A DNA stretch of 64,000 nt from Trinickia dinghuensis. GTDB taxonomy: Bacteria > Pseudomonadota > Gammaproteobacteria > Burkholderiales > Burkholderiaceae. Every line of letters begins with the position of its first letter. The first letter of the stretch is position 1. The stretch covers positions 121,925 through 185,924 of the forward strand of contig NZ_QRGA01000004.1 of NCBI RefSeq assembly GCF_003367175.1, in the 5' to 3' direction. A model generated the notes under the pieces. It had not been told where the DNA came from. It saw only the letters and a program-made list of their open reading frames with translations, and did no database searches. The translations under genes and the position numbers were made by a program. This document shows positions 1 through 8,793 of the stretch, piece by piece.

Positions 1-1
1 C

Positions 2-619
2 CCCAAGGCGCACGCGGGCGAGGTCCACCTGACCGTGGCGGCGGTGCGCTACAGCAACGGCCGTCGCGATCGCAAGGGCGTGGCGTCGACGTTTCTGGCC
101 GATCGTGCTGACGACGCGCCGGTGCCTGTATTCGTGCAGAAGAGCACGCACTTCCGTCCGCCGCGCAGCGGCGATACACCGATGATCATGGTCGGCCCGG
201 GCACCGGCGTCGCGCCGTTTCGCGGCTTCCTGCACGAGCGCCGGGCGCGCGGCGACACAGGCCGCAACTGGCTTTTCTTCGGCGAGCAGCGTGCGGCGAC
301 CGACTTCTACTATCGCGACGAGCTCGAGGGTATGCACAACAGCGGACTGTTGAGCCGGCTGGATGTCGCGTTTTCTCGCGATCAGCAGGACAAGATCTAC
401 GTGCAGGATCGCATGCGCGAGCAGGGTGCCGAGTTGTGGGCATGGCTGCAGGATGGGGCCAGTTTCTACGTGTGCGGCGACGCGAGCCGCATGGCCAAGG
501 ATGTCGACGCCGCGCTGCGATCCGTCGTCGCGCGGCATGGCGGCATGACCGATGACAAGGCGGCCGACTACGTCTCCTCGCTGACGCGAGACAAGCGATA
601 CGTTCGCGATGTTTATTGA
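2..619 (+). CDS. CysJ-type diflavin reductase, C-terminal part (cut by window edge)
   Basis: This is the C-terminal FAD/NADPH-binding half of a sulfite reductase flavoprotein (CysJ family) or the related nitrate/sulfite reductase flavoprotein. It passes electrons from NADPH through FAD to FMN. The reading frame is open from base 2, so the start codon lies outside the window. Visible landmarks are [17 protein letters not shown] at the edge, the NADP-binding [12 protein letters not shown] segment, NWLFFGEQ and the terminal [14 protein letters not shown] with a final aromatic Tyr, all typical of this fold. Its last seven bases overlap the end of the convergent kdgT gene. The family assignment is firm. 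Which acceptor it serves cannot be told from this fragment. Confidence 0.85.
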   Translation, partial: PKAHAGEVHLTVAAVRYSNGRRDRKGVASTFLADRADDAPVPVFVQKSTHFRPPRSGDTPMIMVGPGTGVAPFRGFLHERRARGDTGRNWLFFGEQRAATDFYYRDELEGMHNSGLLSRLDVAFSRDQQDKIYVQDRMREQGAELWAWLQDGASFYVCGDASRMAKDVDAALRSVVARHGGMTDDKAADYVSSLTRDKRYVRDVY

Positions 620-1608
620 GCTTCGGGCAGGCTCATAGAAACGCGCTGATCGCCGCCACCCGCGCGCATTGCCCGCCGTGCCCACATCGCCGTGAGTATC
701 GGCACGAGAATCGCCGTGACGAGGCACGCGGTCGCGACGATTGCCGTTGCCGCCGGCACCATCGGCTTGAACTGGGGAATCATCTCGCCGATGATCGCCG
801 GATTCGCGACCGCGGCGCCGGCCGTCGACGACGCGGCGAGTCCCGCCGCTCCATTGCCGCCCCCTAGAAACTTATCCGCGAAGATCAGCGGCACGCCCGT
901 GACGACGATCACGGCGAGCCCGAGGACGGTGCCCGGCAAGTCGCTTTTCGCTATCACGTGCAGGTCGATGCCGTTGCCGAGCGCGAAGCCGAAGAACGGG
1001 ATGAGCGGCACCACGCAGCGCCCGAACAGCTCGCGCAGATCCGCATCGAGATTGCCGAGCGCGAAGCCGATCAGGAACGGCAGCACGGCGCCGGCGAAGA
1101 GGCGAGGCTCGAATACGGCGACGCCGGCCGCGCCGAGAATCATCATGCTGACGAGCGGCCCCGATTCGATCGACATCAGCACGAACGCCCCGGCTTCCTC
1201 CTTGCTGCCGTACTGCTGCATCACGGCCGCGTAGAGGCCGCCGTTGGTCATGTCCATCGACGCCGTGATCGCGAGCACCGATAGCCCGGCGAAGAGCCCC
1301 GTCTTGATGCCGTCGCCGGGGATGAAGTGTGCGGCGATCACCGTCGCGATCCACGCGACCACGAACTTCGTGACGACGAGCGTGCCCGATTTGCGCAGCA
1401 CGACGCCCGTCGCGCGCAGGTTGATCGTCGCGCCCATGCAGAAGAACCACACGGCGAGGATCGGTACCGTGCCCGCGATCAGGCCGTTGGTGAACGAACC
1501 GAAGTACTTCCCGGCGTTGGGCGCGAACGTATGCACGCACGCACCGAGCAGCATCGGAACCAGCATGAGTCCGCCCGGAATGCGGTCGATAGCCTGTTTC
1601 AGCTTCAC
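613..1608 (-). CDS. kdgT: 2-keto-3-deoxygluconate permease
   Basis: KdgT is an inner-membrane transporter that brings 2-keto-3-deoxygluconate into the cell with protons. The 331-residue product begins [13 protein letters not shown] and contains about ten hydrophobic segments, the expected size and opening for the KdgT family. The start codon is GTG (1606-1608 on the minus strand) preceded closely by GGAGGAG. It is divergently transcribed from kduI-kduD-kdgR, the same pathway, and a perfect TATAAT box and a KdgR-like inverted repeat lie upstream. That makes repression by KdgR likely. The 3' end overlaps the convergent flavoprotein gene by seven bases. Confidence is high because both sequence and context agree. 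Confidence 0.92.
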   Translation of the reverse strand: MKLKQAIDRIPGGLMLVPMLLGACVHTFAPNAGKYFGSFTNGLIAGTVPILAVWFFCMGATINLRATGVVLRKSGTLVVTKFVVAWIATVIAAHFIPGDGIKTGLFAGLSVLAITASMDMTNGGLYAAVMQQYGSKEEAGAFVLMSIESGPLVSMMILGAAGVAVFEPRLFAGAVLPFLIGFALGNLDADLRELFGRCVVPLIPFFGFALGNGIDLHVIAKSDLPGTVLGLAVIVVTGVPLIFADKFLGGGNGAAGLAASSTAGAAVANPAIIGEMIPQFKPMVPAATAIVATACLVTAILVPILTAMWARRAMRAGGGDQRVSMSLPEAQ

Positions 1609-1661
1609 GTCTCCTCCGTGGACGTCGACGCGTCCCGTTGTTGAATGATGAGTGCCGATGG

Positions 1662-1692
1662 ATTATAGTCACAAAAAATGGAACAGCGTTCC
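1662..1692 (-). promoter_or_regulatory. Candidate kdgT promoter with KdgR-like operator
   Basis: Read on the minus strand, 1662-1667 is a perfect TATAAT -10 box. At the -35 distance lies the 13-bp inverted repeat GGAACAGCGTTCC (1680-1692). With its left flank AAAT this resembles the enterobacterial KdgR operator, whose core is GAAAC-N3/4-GTTTC. The operator would cover the -35 region, which fits repression of kdgT by the KdgR encoded at 3596. Seen: the box and the repeat. Inferred: the binding protein. Confidence 0.55.
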
Positions 1693-1788
1693 GAAATTGT
1701 ACGAGCTTGAGCTAGTCGTATACCCTGTGAATAAAAGGGATTCGATTGGCGATCGTTGGCGGATGGGCGTGCGTCTGGCTAATAATTC

Positions 1789-1801
1789 GGACCGATGTTC
1801 C
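1789..1801 (+). promoter_or_regulatory. Second KdgR-like operator, upstream of kduI
   Basis: GGACCGATGTTCC is an imperfect copy of the repeat at 1680-1692. Its right half continues as GTTCCAT, close to the KdgR half-site GTTTCAT. It lies just downstream of AATAAT (1781-1786), a possible -10 box, with TTGGCG at 1756-1761 as a weak -35 at a long 19-bp spacing. A repressor bound here would block the start of the kduI-kduD-kdgR transcript. Confidence 0.42.
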
Positions 1802-1889
1802 ATATATTAGGATCTCGGACTTTGCCCACGGGCAGGCAGTCGGCGGCGCGGATGCCGCGCGTTCGGCTCAATCACATGGAGAACACGGC

Positions 1890-2726
1890 ATGCAAGTGCG
1901 GCAAGGCATACACAGCGAACACGCGAAAACGCTCGACACGGACGGCCTGCGCCGGCATTTCCTGGTGGAGAACGTGTTCGCGCCGGATGCGTTGTCGCTC
2001 ACCTATAGCCATATCGACCGCATCATCGTAGGCGGCGCATCGCCCGCAACGCGGCCGGTCGAGGTGCCCGCGTCGCTCGGCGCCGCGATGGGTGTGAGCC
2101 ATCTGCTCGAACGGCGCGAACTGGGCGCGATCAACATCGGCGGGCCCGGCTGGGTGGAAGCAGGCGGGCGGCGTCACGCGGTGGGCACGGAAGAGGCAAT
2201 CTACATCGGTCAAGGCGAGCAGGGCGTCGTGTTCGGCAGCGACGATCAAGCCCATCCGGCAAAGTTCTACCTGAACTGCGCCCCCGCGCACACCGCGTAT
2301 CCGACGCGCACGATCACCCTCGCGCAAGCCTCGCCCGAAACGCTCGGCGCCGCGGAAACGAGCAACCGCCGCACGATCTACAAGTTCATCGTGCCCGACG
2401 TGCTGCCCACGTGCCAGCTCTCGATGGGGATGACGAAGCTCGAGCCGGGCAGTCTCTGGAACACGATGCCGTGCCATACGCACGAGCGGCGGATGGAGGT
2501 GTATTTCTACTTCAACCTCTCCGATGACGCAGCGGTATTCCACATGCTCGGCGAACCGCGCGAGACGCGCCACCTGGTCGTGCACAACGAACAAGCGGTG
2601 ATCTCGCCGAGCTGGTCGATTCATTCGGGCGTCGGCACGAAGGCCTATACGTTCATCTGGGGGATGGTCGGCGAGAATCAGGTGTTCAAGGACATGGATC
2701 ACGTCGCCGTTGCCGATCTGCGCTGA
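1890..2726 (+). CDS. kduI: 5-dehydro-4-deoxy-D-glucuronate isomerase
   Basis: KduI converts 5-keto-4-deoxyuronate, a breakdown product of pectin or alginate-like uronates, to 2,5-diketo-3-deoxygluconate in the cytoplasm. The 278-residue product is exactly the length of the E. coli enzyme. The zinc ligands known there, His196, His198, Glu203 and His245, all fall at the same residue numbers here, in the segment [11 protein letters not shown] and in SIHSGVG. I chose the ATG at 1890, preceded by a GGAGA site, over a longer frame starting at 1746, because only this start gives the family length and the conserved opening. kduD begins four bases after the stop, so the genes are co-transcribed. Confidence 0.96.
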   Translation: MQVRQGIHSEHAKTLDTDGLRRHFLVENVFAPDALSLTYSHIDRIIVGGASPATRPVEVPASLGAAMGVSHLLERRELGAINIGGPGWVEAGGRRHAVGTEEAIYIGQGEQGVVFGSDDQAHPAKFYLNCAPAHTAYPTRTITLAQASPETLGAAETSNRRTIYKFIVPDVLPTCQLSMGMTKLEPGSLWNTMPCHTHERRMEVYFYFNLSDDAAVFHMLGEPRETRHLVVHNEQAVISPSWSIHSGVGTKAYTFIWGMVGENQVFKDMDHVAVADLR

Positions 2727-2730
2727 CATC

Positions 2731-3537
2731 ATGAAACGCGACACCCCCAATCTTCCTGCAGCCGACGCTCGATCCGCGCTTGCCGGCCTGTTCGATCTGA
2801 CCGGCAAGGTGGCGATCGTCACGGGCTGCAATACCGGGCTGGGTGCCGCGATGGCCGTCGCGCTGGCTTCGGCGGGCTGCGACATCGTCGGCGGAAACCG
2901 TTCGGATTCGGCCGCGACATCGGCGCGCGTCGAAGCGGCCGGGCGGCGCTTCGTCGAAGTGCAAGCGGACCTATCGACGCTCGAGCCGGTCGAGCGGCTC
3001 GTTGCCGGCGCCGTCGACGCGTTCGGTCACGTCGACATCCTCGTCAACAACGCGGGCACGATCCGGCGCTGCGATGCGCTGGATTTCACCGAGGCGGACT
3101 GGGACGCCGTCATCGACGTGAATCTGAAGAGCGTGTTCTTCTTGTCTCAGGCCGTCGCCCGGCAGATGGTAAGGCAGGGCGGTGGCGGCAAGATCGTGAA
3201 CGTCGCATCGATGCTGTCGTTCCAGGGCGGGATTCGTGTGCCCTCGTATACCGCGTCGAAAAGCGGCGTGCTGGGACTGACCCGCCTGCTGGCGAACGAA
3301 TGGGCCGCGCGCGGCATCAACGTGAACGCGATCGCGCCCGGCTACATGGAGACCGACAATACCGCACAACTGCGCGAGGACAGCCGGCGCAGCGACGAAA
3401 TCCTCGGCCGCATCCCGGCCGGCCGGTGGGGCGTGCCCGACGATCTCGCGGGTGCGGCCCTGTTCCTCGCATCGCGCGCGTCGAACTATGTGCACGGCCA
3501 CACGCTGGCTGTCGACGGCGGCTGGCTCGCGCGTTGA
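2731..3537 (+). CDS. kduD: 2-dehydro-3-deoxy-D-gluconate 5-dehydrogenase (SDR family)
   Basis: KduD is a short-chain dehydrogenase that reduces the KduI product to 2-keto-3-deoxygluconate with NAD(P)H. The 268-residue protein shows the cofactor motif TGCNTGLG near residue 30, the NNAG motif, a catalytic Ser in VASMLSF, and Tyr173 and Lys177 in YTASK. It ends with the family's VDGGWLAR. It follows kduI with a four-base gap. The ATG at 2731 was preferred to an in-frame TTG at 2710 that lies inside kduI. Paired with kduI and kdgR, the KduD assignment is strong. On sequence alone it could be mistaken for other glucose/gluconate SDRs. Confidence 0.93.
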   Translation: MKRDTPNLPAADARSALAGLFDLTGKVAIVTGCNTGLGAAMAVALASAGCDIVGGNRSDSAATSARVEAAGRRFVEVQADLSTLEPVERLVAGAVDAFGHVDILVNNAGTIRRCDALDFTEADWDAVIDVNLKSVFFLSQAVARQMVRQGGGGKIVNVASMLSFQGGIRVPSYTASKSGVLGLTRLLANEWAARGINVNAIAPGYMETDNTAQLREDSRRSDEILGRIPAGRWGVPDDLAGAALFLASRASNYVHGHTLAVDGGWLAR

Positions 3538-3595
3538 TCCCGCGGCGCGGCGGACGCGTTATGCTTGCCGATTCGCCTCTCACGGATTCACGGAA

Positions 3596-4453
3596 ATGAA
3601 AGCAACACCCAGGCAGCGCAAGCCCGATCAGCAGGACACGGAGCCGGCGGCCGATTCGTCGGCCGGGGCCGGCGCCGGTGAGAAGGGCGATTCGGTCGCG
3701 GCCGTCGGGAGAGTGTTCGCGATTCTCGCGGCGCTCGGTGATCGCCGCGAGATCGGCATCAGCGAGTTGTCGCAGCAGATCGGCATGTCGAAGACGACGG
3801 TCCATCGCTTCCTGCAAACGCTCAAGACGCTCGGTTACGTTGCGCAGGAAGGCGAGACCGACCGTTACCGGCTGACGATCCGGCTGTTCGAACTCGGGAG
3901 CAAGGCGCTGGAGAGCGTCGACCTCGTGCGCGAGGCCGATCTCGAGATGCGCCGCATCGGGCAACTGACGCGCGAAGCCGTCCATCTTGGCGCGTTCGAC
4001 GAGGACGCGATCATCTACATCCATAAGATCGATGCCGATTACGGGCTGCGCATGCAGTCGCGGATCGGCCGCCGCAATCCGCTGTACAGCACGGCGATCG
4101 GCAAGGTGCTGCTCGCCTGGATGCCGCCTGAGGAGGCGCGCGCGGTGCTCGCCGGCGTCACGTTCAAGAAGTCGACGGCGAAGACGCTCTCGTCCGCGGA
4201 TGCGGTGATGAGCATCCTGCCGCACGTGCGGCAGCAGGGATACGGCGAGGACAACGAAGAGCAGGAGGATGGCCTGCGGTGTCTCGCGGTGCCGGTGTTC
4301 GACCGGTTCGATCGCGTGATCGCGGGATTGTCGATTTCGTTTCCGACGATGCGCTGCGGCGCCGATACGAAGGCGCATTACGTGGCGTTGCTGACGGCGG
4401 CGGGGCGCGCGATTTCCGCGAAACTCGGCCATGGTTCAAGCGTGGCCGAGTGA
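3596..4453 (+). CDS. kdgR: IclR-family repressor KdgR
   Basis: KdgR is the IclR-type repressor of uronate catabolism, released by 2-keto-3-deoxygluconate. The 285-residue product has a disordered charged N-terminus of about 35 residues, then a winged helix-turn-helix (ELSQQIGMSKTTVHRFLQTL) and the IclR effector domain. Recalled comparison with E. coli KdgR shows long shared stretches, including SRIGRRNPLYSTAIGKVLLA and QGYGEDNEEQE, so this is an orthologue-grade match and not just family membership. The ATG at 3596 was chosen because an upstream extension to 3452 would overlap kduD. As third gene of the kdu operon it would autoregulate through the operators at 1680 and 1789. Confidence 0.93.
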   Translation: MKATPRQRKPDQQDTEPAADSSAGAGAGEKGDSVAAVGRVFAILAALGDRREIGISELSQQIGMSKTTVHRFLQTLKTLGYVAQEGETDRYRLTIRLFELGSKALESVDLVREADLEMRRIGQLTREAVHLGAFDEDAIIYIHKIDADYGLRMQSRIGRRNPLYSTAIGKVLLAWMPPEEARAVLAGVTFKKSTAKTLSSADAVMSILPHVRQQGYGEDNEEQEDGLRCLAVPVFDRFDRVIAGLSISFPTMRCGADTKAHYVALLTAAGRAISAKLGHGSSVAE

Positions 4454-4523
4454 CGAACACGCTACCGCAATTGTCGCCTCGTGCTTGCCGACGCTCGCGG
4501 CAAACGCCGCGGTTCTGCCGGCG

Positions 4524-5381
4524 CTATTCCACGCGACGCCGCGAGGAAATCGCCGAAGCCGTCGAAATGACGAGGTCCGCGAAGCGCTTCTCGTCGCGAT
4601 CGGCATGCCATCGCGATCGGGCCACCGCGATGTTCACCGCGCCGATGCCCCGGCCGTGGGCGTTCGTGATCGCCGCCGCCGTGGAAATGTCGCTCACGAA
4701 ATATTCGTCTTCCGCATGGGCGTAACCCTGTTTGCGGATCTGCACGATGCGTTCCTTGATCTTGCGCGGCTGGTACACGGTCGCTGCCGTGTAAGGGACG
4801 AGATTCGTGCGCGAGAGGATGTCGTCGATTTCACCGTCGGGGAGCGTCGCGAGAATCGCGAGCCCCGGCGCCGTGCAGTATGCGGGCAGGCGCGAGCCGG
4901 TAATCACGTGCGCATTGAACACGTTGCGGCTCACGATGCGCAGCACGAAGACGATATCCGTATCGTCCAGCACCGTGAGATTGGTCGCCTCTTCGGTTTC
5001 CGAGCCTAATTGCTGCAAATAGGGCGTTGCTCGGCTCACGAGTTCGTTCGACGTGAGGTAGTGGTAAGTGAAGTCCAGCAGCCGCGGCGACAGTTCGTAT
5101 TTGCGGCTGTCCGGATCCTTGAAGAGATAGCCGAGCGTGGCGAGCGTATAGGTGAAGCGCTGCGTCGCGCTCATGTCGAAGCCCGTGAGCATCGCGATCT
5201 CGGAGAGCGATAGCTGGCGCTTGCTGCCGTCGAACGCGGTGAGGACCTTCATCGCCTTTTCGACGGACTGCACGTAAAGAGAGGATGCGCTCGGATCGGC
5301 CGCTTCGGCGGCCGGTACCTCGATACGGCTCGCGCGCTTGCGCGCGGTTTTGGGCTCGCTCATGACGTTTTCGTCTTTCAT
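4524..5381 (-). CDS. IclR-family transcriptional regulator of the downstream-oriented catabolic operon
   Basis: This 285-residue regulator has a polar N-terminal tail, an IclR winged helix around residues 35-100 (LSLSEIAMLTGFDMSATQRF) and an IclR effector-binding domain after it. It is only distantly similar to the KdgR next door and lacks the KdgR signature segments. It is the last gene of the minus-strand operon that begins at 11783, so it probably controls that operon and senses its substrate or a CoA intermediate. Either of two ATG codons six residues apart (5381 or 5363) could be the start, and neither has a strong ribosome site. It converges with kdgR across a 70-base gap. Confidence 0.85.
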   Translation of the reverse strand: MKDENVMSEPKTARKRASRIEVPAAEAADPSASSLYVQSVEKAMKVLTAFDGSKRQLSLSEIAMLTGFDMSATQRFTYTLATLGYLFKDPDSRKYELSPRLLDFTYHYLTSNELVSRATPYLQQLGSETEEATNLTVLDDTDIVFVLRIVSRNVFNAHVITGSRLPAYCTAPGLAILATLPDGEIDDILSRTNLVPYTAATVYQPRKIKERIVQIRKQGYAHAEDEYFVSDISTAAAITNAHGRGIGAVNIAVARSRWHADRDEKRFADLVISTASAISSRRRVE

Positions 5382-5433
5382 TTGTTTGCGGCGAATTATC
5401 GCATGCCCGTAAGAGATTCCCGGCTAGCGATAA

Positions 5434-6975
5434 TTAGCCTCGAATGGCTTCGAGCATGTCCCGGGCGTCGTCAAGGCTGCGCGACAGCAGATGTTTCTTG
5501 ATGCGCTCGCTGGCCGTCAGCTCGAAGCGGTCAACCGCCTTGTAATAGCGCGGCAATTGAAAGCTCGCGAGGCGCTCGCGCGCCCAGGCATGCAAGGTCT
5601 CCCAATCCACAGGCTCATCTTTGAACTGAACGTTGAGCAAGACGTCCTGTTCGCCGATCGACGAGGCGACGCCGATCGCAGCGCTCGCGAGAATCGCGGG
5701 GTGGCCCGCGAAAACACGCTCGATTTCCCACGCCGACACGTTCTCGCCGCGCACGCGCATGCTGTCCGTGCGCCGGCCGATGAAAAACAGATCGCCGTCG
5801 GCGTCGCGCCGCGCGAAGTCGCCCGTGTGCAGCTTTCCGTTGCGCAATGCGGCGTTCGTCGCCTCGGGATTGTTCAGATAGGCCGGCAGCAGCGTGCCTT
5901 CCACCTTGCTCGACAGCACGATTTCGCCTGGGTCGCCGTCCTTGACCGGCTGCCCGCTTTCATCGAGCAGTTCGAGATCGATCCACGGCAGCGCGCGGCC
6001 GATCGATCCCGGCTTGCCGGTGACGTTAACTGTCGCGAAGCTCGAGCACTCCGTCATCCCGTAGCACTCGCGCAGGCGTACCTTGAGCCGCGTCTGGATC
6101 GGCTCCCAGGCGGCCGCGCTGACGCCCGCGCCCCACGCCACGCGTAGCGTATGGGCTTGCGGCTGCTCGGCTTGAGGCAACTGCATGAGGATATCGAGCA
6201 CGCCACCGAGGTAGTGCAACTGAGTCGCGCCCGAGCGCTCGATCTGCGGCCAGAAGTGCGATGCCGAGAAACGCGGCACCGCATGCAGCGTCACCGTTTC
6301 CAGAAACGGCAGCAGCAGCATCTGCGCGCCGCCGATGTGGCACAGCGGCTCCCACATGAAAAGCCGGTCGCCGGCTCGTACGTCGGCCACGCGCATCGCC
6401 GCTTCGCTGGCGATACGCATCATGCGGTGCGTGAAGACGACGCCCTTCGGCGCGCCGGTCGTGCCCGACGTGTAGATGATGCACAGCGTATCGTGCACGC
6501 CGATTTCGGGTGTCTTGAACGCCTCGTTCGTGTCGCCCTCGTCGAGTCGCGGCAGGCGCACCTGCCGCGACTCGACGCATTCGATCTGCGCGGCGAATCC
6601 GGCGGATTCGTCGTCCGTGATGAAAAGCTTCGGCTGTGCGTGCTGCAACACGTATTCGAGGCCCGCCGCGCGCAGCTTCGTATTCACCGGCACCCAGACG
6701 AGGCCGCTCGCGACCAGCGCGTAGATCAGATGAATGTGCTCGGGACTGTTTTGAAGCATCACGGCGACGCGATCGCCGGGCTGGAGCCCATGCAGCGCGA
6801 ACCAACGCTGAAACTGGGCGATATGCCGCGCGACATCGCGGCACGTGATCGCCCGATCGTCGAACTGCGCGACCGTCCGCGCGGGCGTATGGCGCAATCC
6901 CGCCGCGATGAGCGGGACGCAGTCGAGTTTGTCGTCCAGGTGGCGTTGGGGGAAATAATCTGTATGACGATGCAT
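5434..6975 (-). CDS. AMP-forming acyl-CoA ligase (CaiC/fatty-acyl-CoA synthetase-like)
   Basis: This 513-residue enzyme belongs to the ANL superfamily: it adenylates a carboxylic acid and transfers it to CoA. Visible motifs are the P-loop YTSGTTGAPKGV (about residues 168-179), YGMTE, the LHTGDFARRDADGD hinge region and a C-terminal Lys in the ERIKKHLL segment. Its closest recalled relatives are crotonobetaine/carnitine-CoA ligases, but the substrate cannot be read from sequence. It lies between the importer genes and the IclR regulator on the same strand, and an enoyl-CoA hydratase heads the same operon. This suggests that an imported acid is activated here and then hydrated. Confidence 0.85.
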   Translation of the reverse strand: MHRHTDYFPQRHLDDKLDCVPLIAAGLRHTPARTVAQFDDRAITCRDVARHIAQFQRWFALHGLQPGDRVAVMLQNSPEHIHLIYALVASGLVWVPVNTKLRAAGLEYVLQHAQPKLFITDDESAGFAAQIECVESRQVRLPRLDEGDTNEAFKTPEIGVHDTLCIIYTSGTTGAPKGVVFTHRMMRIASEAAMRVADVRAGDRLFMWEPLCHIGGAQMLLLPFLETVTLHAVPRFSASHFWPQIERSGATQLHYLGGVLDILMQLPQAEQPQAHTLRVAWGAGVSAAAWEPIQTRLKVRLRECYGMTECSSFATVNVTGKPGSIGRALPWIDLELLDESGQPVKDGDPGEIVLSSKVEGTLLPAYLNNPEATNAALRNGKLHTGDFARRDADGDLFFIGRRTDSMRVRGENVSAWEIERVFAGHPAILASAAIGVASSIGEQDVLLNVQFKDEPVDWETLHAWARERLASFQLPRYYKAVDRFELTASERIKKHLLSRSLDDARDMLEAIRG

Positions 6976-7002
6976 GGTCGAGTCGATCGATAAGCTTGGG
7001 GT

Positions 7003-8784
7003 TTAGCGCGCGCGGCGCTTGAGCCAGGAGGAAAACGCGACGACGAGGGCGATCATGATGACGAGCGTGGTCGAAACGGCAGCGAGCGTCGGCGTGATCG
7101 CGAGCTGGATGTCGTCCCACATCTGCTTCGGCAGGGTCGAATTGATGCCGCCGCTCACGAAGATCGCGATGGTCAGGTCGTCGAACGAAACGAGGAACGC
7201 GAACAGGAATGCGGCGGTGACGCTCGCCATCAGCAGCGGCAGCACGATCGACGTGATGCGCCGCAGCGGCGACGCGCCCATCACGCGCGCGGCATCGTCC
7301 AGACGCCAGTCGAAGCGCTGGAAGCCGGCGGCGAGCGTCACGACTACGTAAGGAATCGCAAGCACGGTGTGGCCGATCACGAGGCCGAGATTGGTGCCCG
7401 TGAGCCCGAATCGGCTGAAGAGATAGAGCAGGCCGACCGCCACGACGATGCGCGGCACGATGAGCGGGGCGACCAGCAGCGCGAACACGGGCTTGCTGGC
7501 ACGGGCGGACATGCGCGTCATCGTCAGCGTCGCACCGAAGCCGAGCGCGAGCGACAGCAGCGCGGTGCCTAAGCCGACTTCGAACGAGCGGATGACGGCG
7601 CTGCGCCAAACCGGCGACGTCATGAACCTGCCGAACCATTTCAGGCTGAACAGATGCGGCGGAAATGCGATGAACTCGGCCTTCGTGAACGCGTATGGAA
7701 TCACCGAAAGCACGGGCGCCACGAGCACCACCAGGATGACGATCGTGTACAGGCCCAGCGGGCTCGCCGCGCGGGCGGCGGGCCCGCTTTGCGCGTTGCG
7801 GCGCATCATGAGCGGCGCGAAGAAGCGGCCGGCCGCCATCAGCACGGCGAGCTTGAGGCCTTGCGCCCGTGAGCCGCGGGAACGCTCGGTCGGCTCCCCG
7901 GTCAGCGAACTCAGGCCCACCATGCGGTCGTAGACAAGGAAGATCACGATCGAGCAGCAGAGCAGCACGGTCGAGAGCGCGCCGGCGAAATGCATGTCGA
8001 ACAATTCGAGGACGGACGAGATCACGAGCTGCGCGATCATCGATTCTTTCGGCGAACCGAGCAGCGAGGGCACGATAAAGAACCCCAGGCTCGTGATGAA
8101 CACGAGCAGCCCGGCCGCCGCGACACCCGGCGAAGACAGCGGCAGGAACACGGTAAAGAAGCTCGTGCTGCGCGCCGCCCCGAGCGTTTCGGCCGCTTGC
8201 GCGAGGCGATCGTCGATGCCGCGCATGACGGGAAGCATCGTCATCACGGCGAGCGGCAGCATCGAATGCACCATGCCGATCAGCACGCCCGTGAGCGACG
8301 GAATCACGCCGTTCGTCTCGTGCACGAGACCGAGCGAAAGCGCGATGGTGGAGAGCACGCCCGTTTTAGAAAGCAGCAGCATCCACGCATAGGTCTTGAC
8401 GATGTAGCTGGTCCAAAACGGCAGCATGATCCACAAGAGCCAGCGCTCGCGCACGCGCGCCGACATTCGGCTCAGCATGTAGGCCACCGGATAGCCGAGC
8501 AGGATCGACAGCGCCGCCGTCAAAAACGAGATGGCGAACGTGATCCAGAGCACCTTCGCATAGACGGGCGTATGTGCGATGCGAACGAACTGCGCGAAGC
8601 CGAAGTGTCCGTCCGCGTCGACGAGCCCGCCTTGCAGGATGTCGCCGACGGGCACGATGAAGAAAGCGAGCAGGAACAGCAGCGCCGGCACGATCGGCAG
8701 GAACTGCACGGCTCGCGCGAGCCAGTTGGGCCGGCCGCGCTGAGCGGTTTGGCTCTCTCGGCGCGCGGACAAAGCGATCGTCAT
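7003..8784 (-). CDS. Fused ABC-transporter permease (PotB-PotC-like in one chain)
   Basis: The 593-residue protein carries two binding-protein-dependent permease domains in tandem. The first spans about residues 20-290, the second about 330-590. Each has roughly six membrane helices and an EAA coupling loop (AAETLGAARSTSFF in the first, AARVMGASPLRRIT in the second). In the polyamine and related importers these two halves are normally separate PotB and PotC polypeptides, so this is a natural fusion. It ends nine bases past the stop of the ATPase gene and is followed by the CoA ligase. It should form the membrane channel with the proteins encoded at 8794 and 9872. Confidence 0.9.
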   Translation of the reverse strand: MTIALSARRESQTAQRGRPNWLARAVQFLPIVPALLFLLAFFIVPVGDILQGGLVDADGHFGFAQFVRIAHTPVYAKVLWITFAISFLTAALSILLGYPVAYMLSRMSARVRERWLLWIMLPFWTSYIVKTYAWMLLLSKTGVLSTIALSLGLVHETNGVIPSLTGVLIGMVHSMLPLAVMTMLPVMRGIDDRLAQAAETLGAARSTSFFTVFLPLSSPGVAAAGLLVFITSLGFFIVPSLLGSPKESMIAQLVISSVLELFDMHFAGALSTVLLCCSIVIFLVYDRMVGLSSLTGEPTERSRGSRAQGLKLAVLMAAGRFFAPLMMRRNAQSGPAARAASPLGLYTIVILVVLVAPVLSVIPYAFTKAEFIAFPPHLFSLKWFGRFMTSPVWRSAVIRSFEVGLGTALLSLALGFGATLTMTRMSARASKPVFALLVAPLIVPRIVVAVGLLYLFSRFGLTGTNLGLVIGHTVLAIPYVVVTLAAGFQRFDWRLDDAARVMGASPLRRITSIVLPLLMASVTAAFLFAFLVSFDDLTIAIFVSGGINSTLPKQMWDDIQLAITPTLAAVSTTLVIMIALVVAFSSWLKRRAR

Positions 8785-8793
8785 GTCGGATCC

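Noticed and set aside
4431..5009. A 192-residue plus-strand frame opposite the second IclR gene
   Set aside because: It is antisense to a clear IclR protein, and the overlap with the end of kdgR would be unusual. No family features are present.
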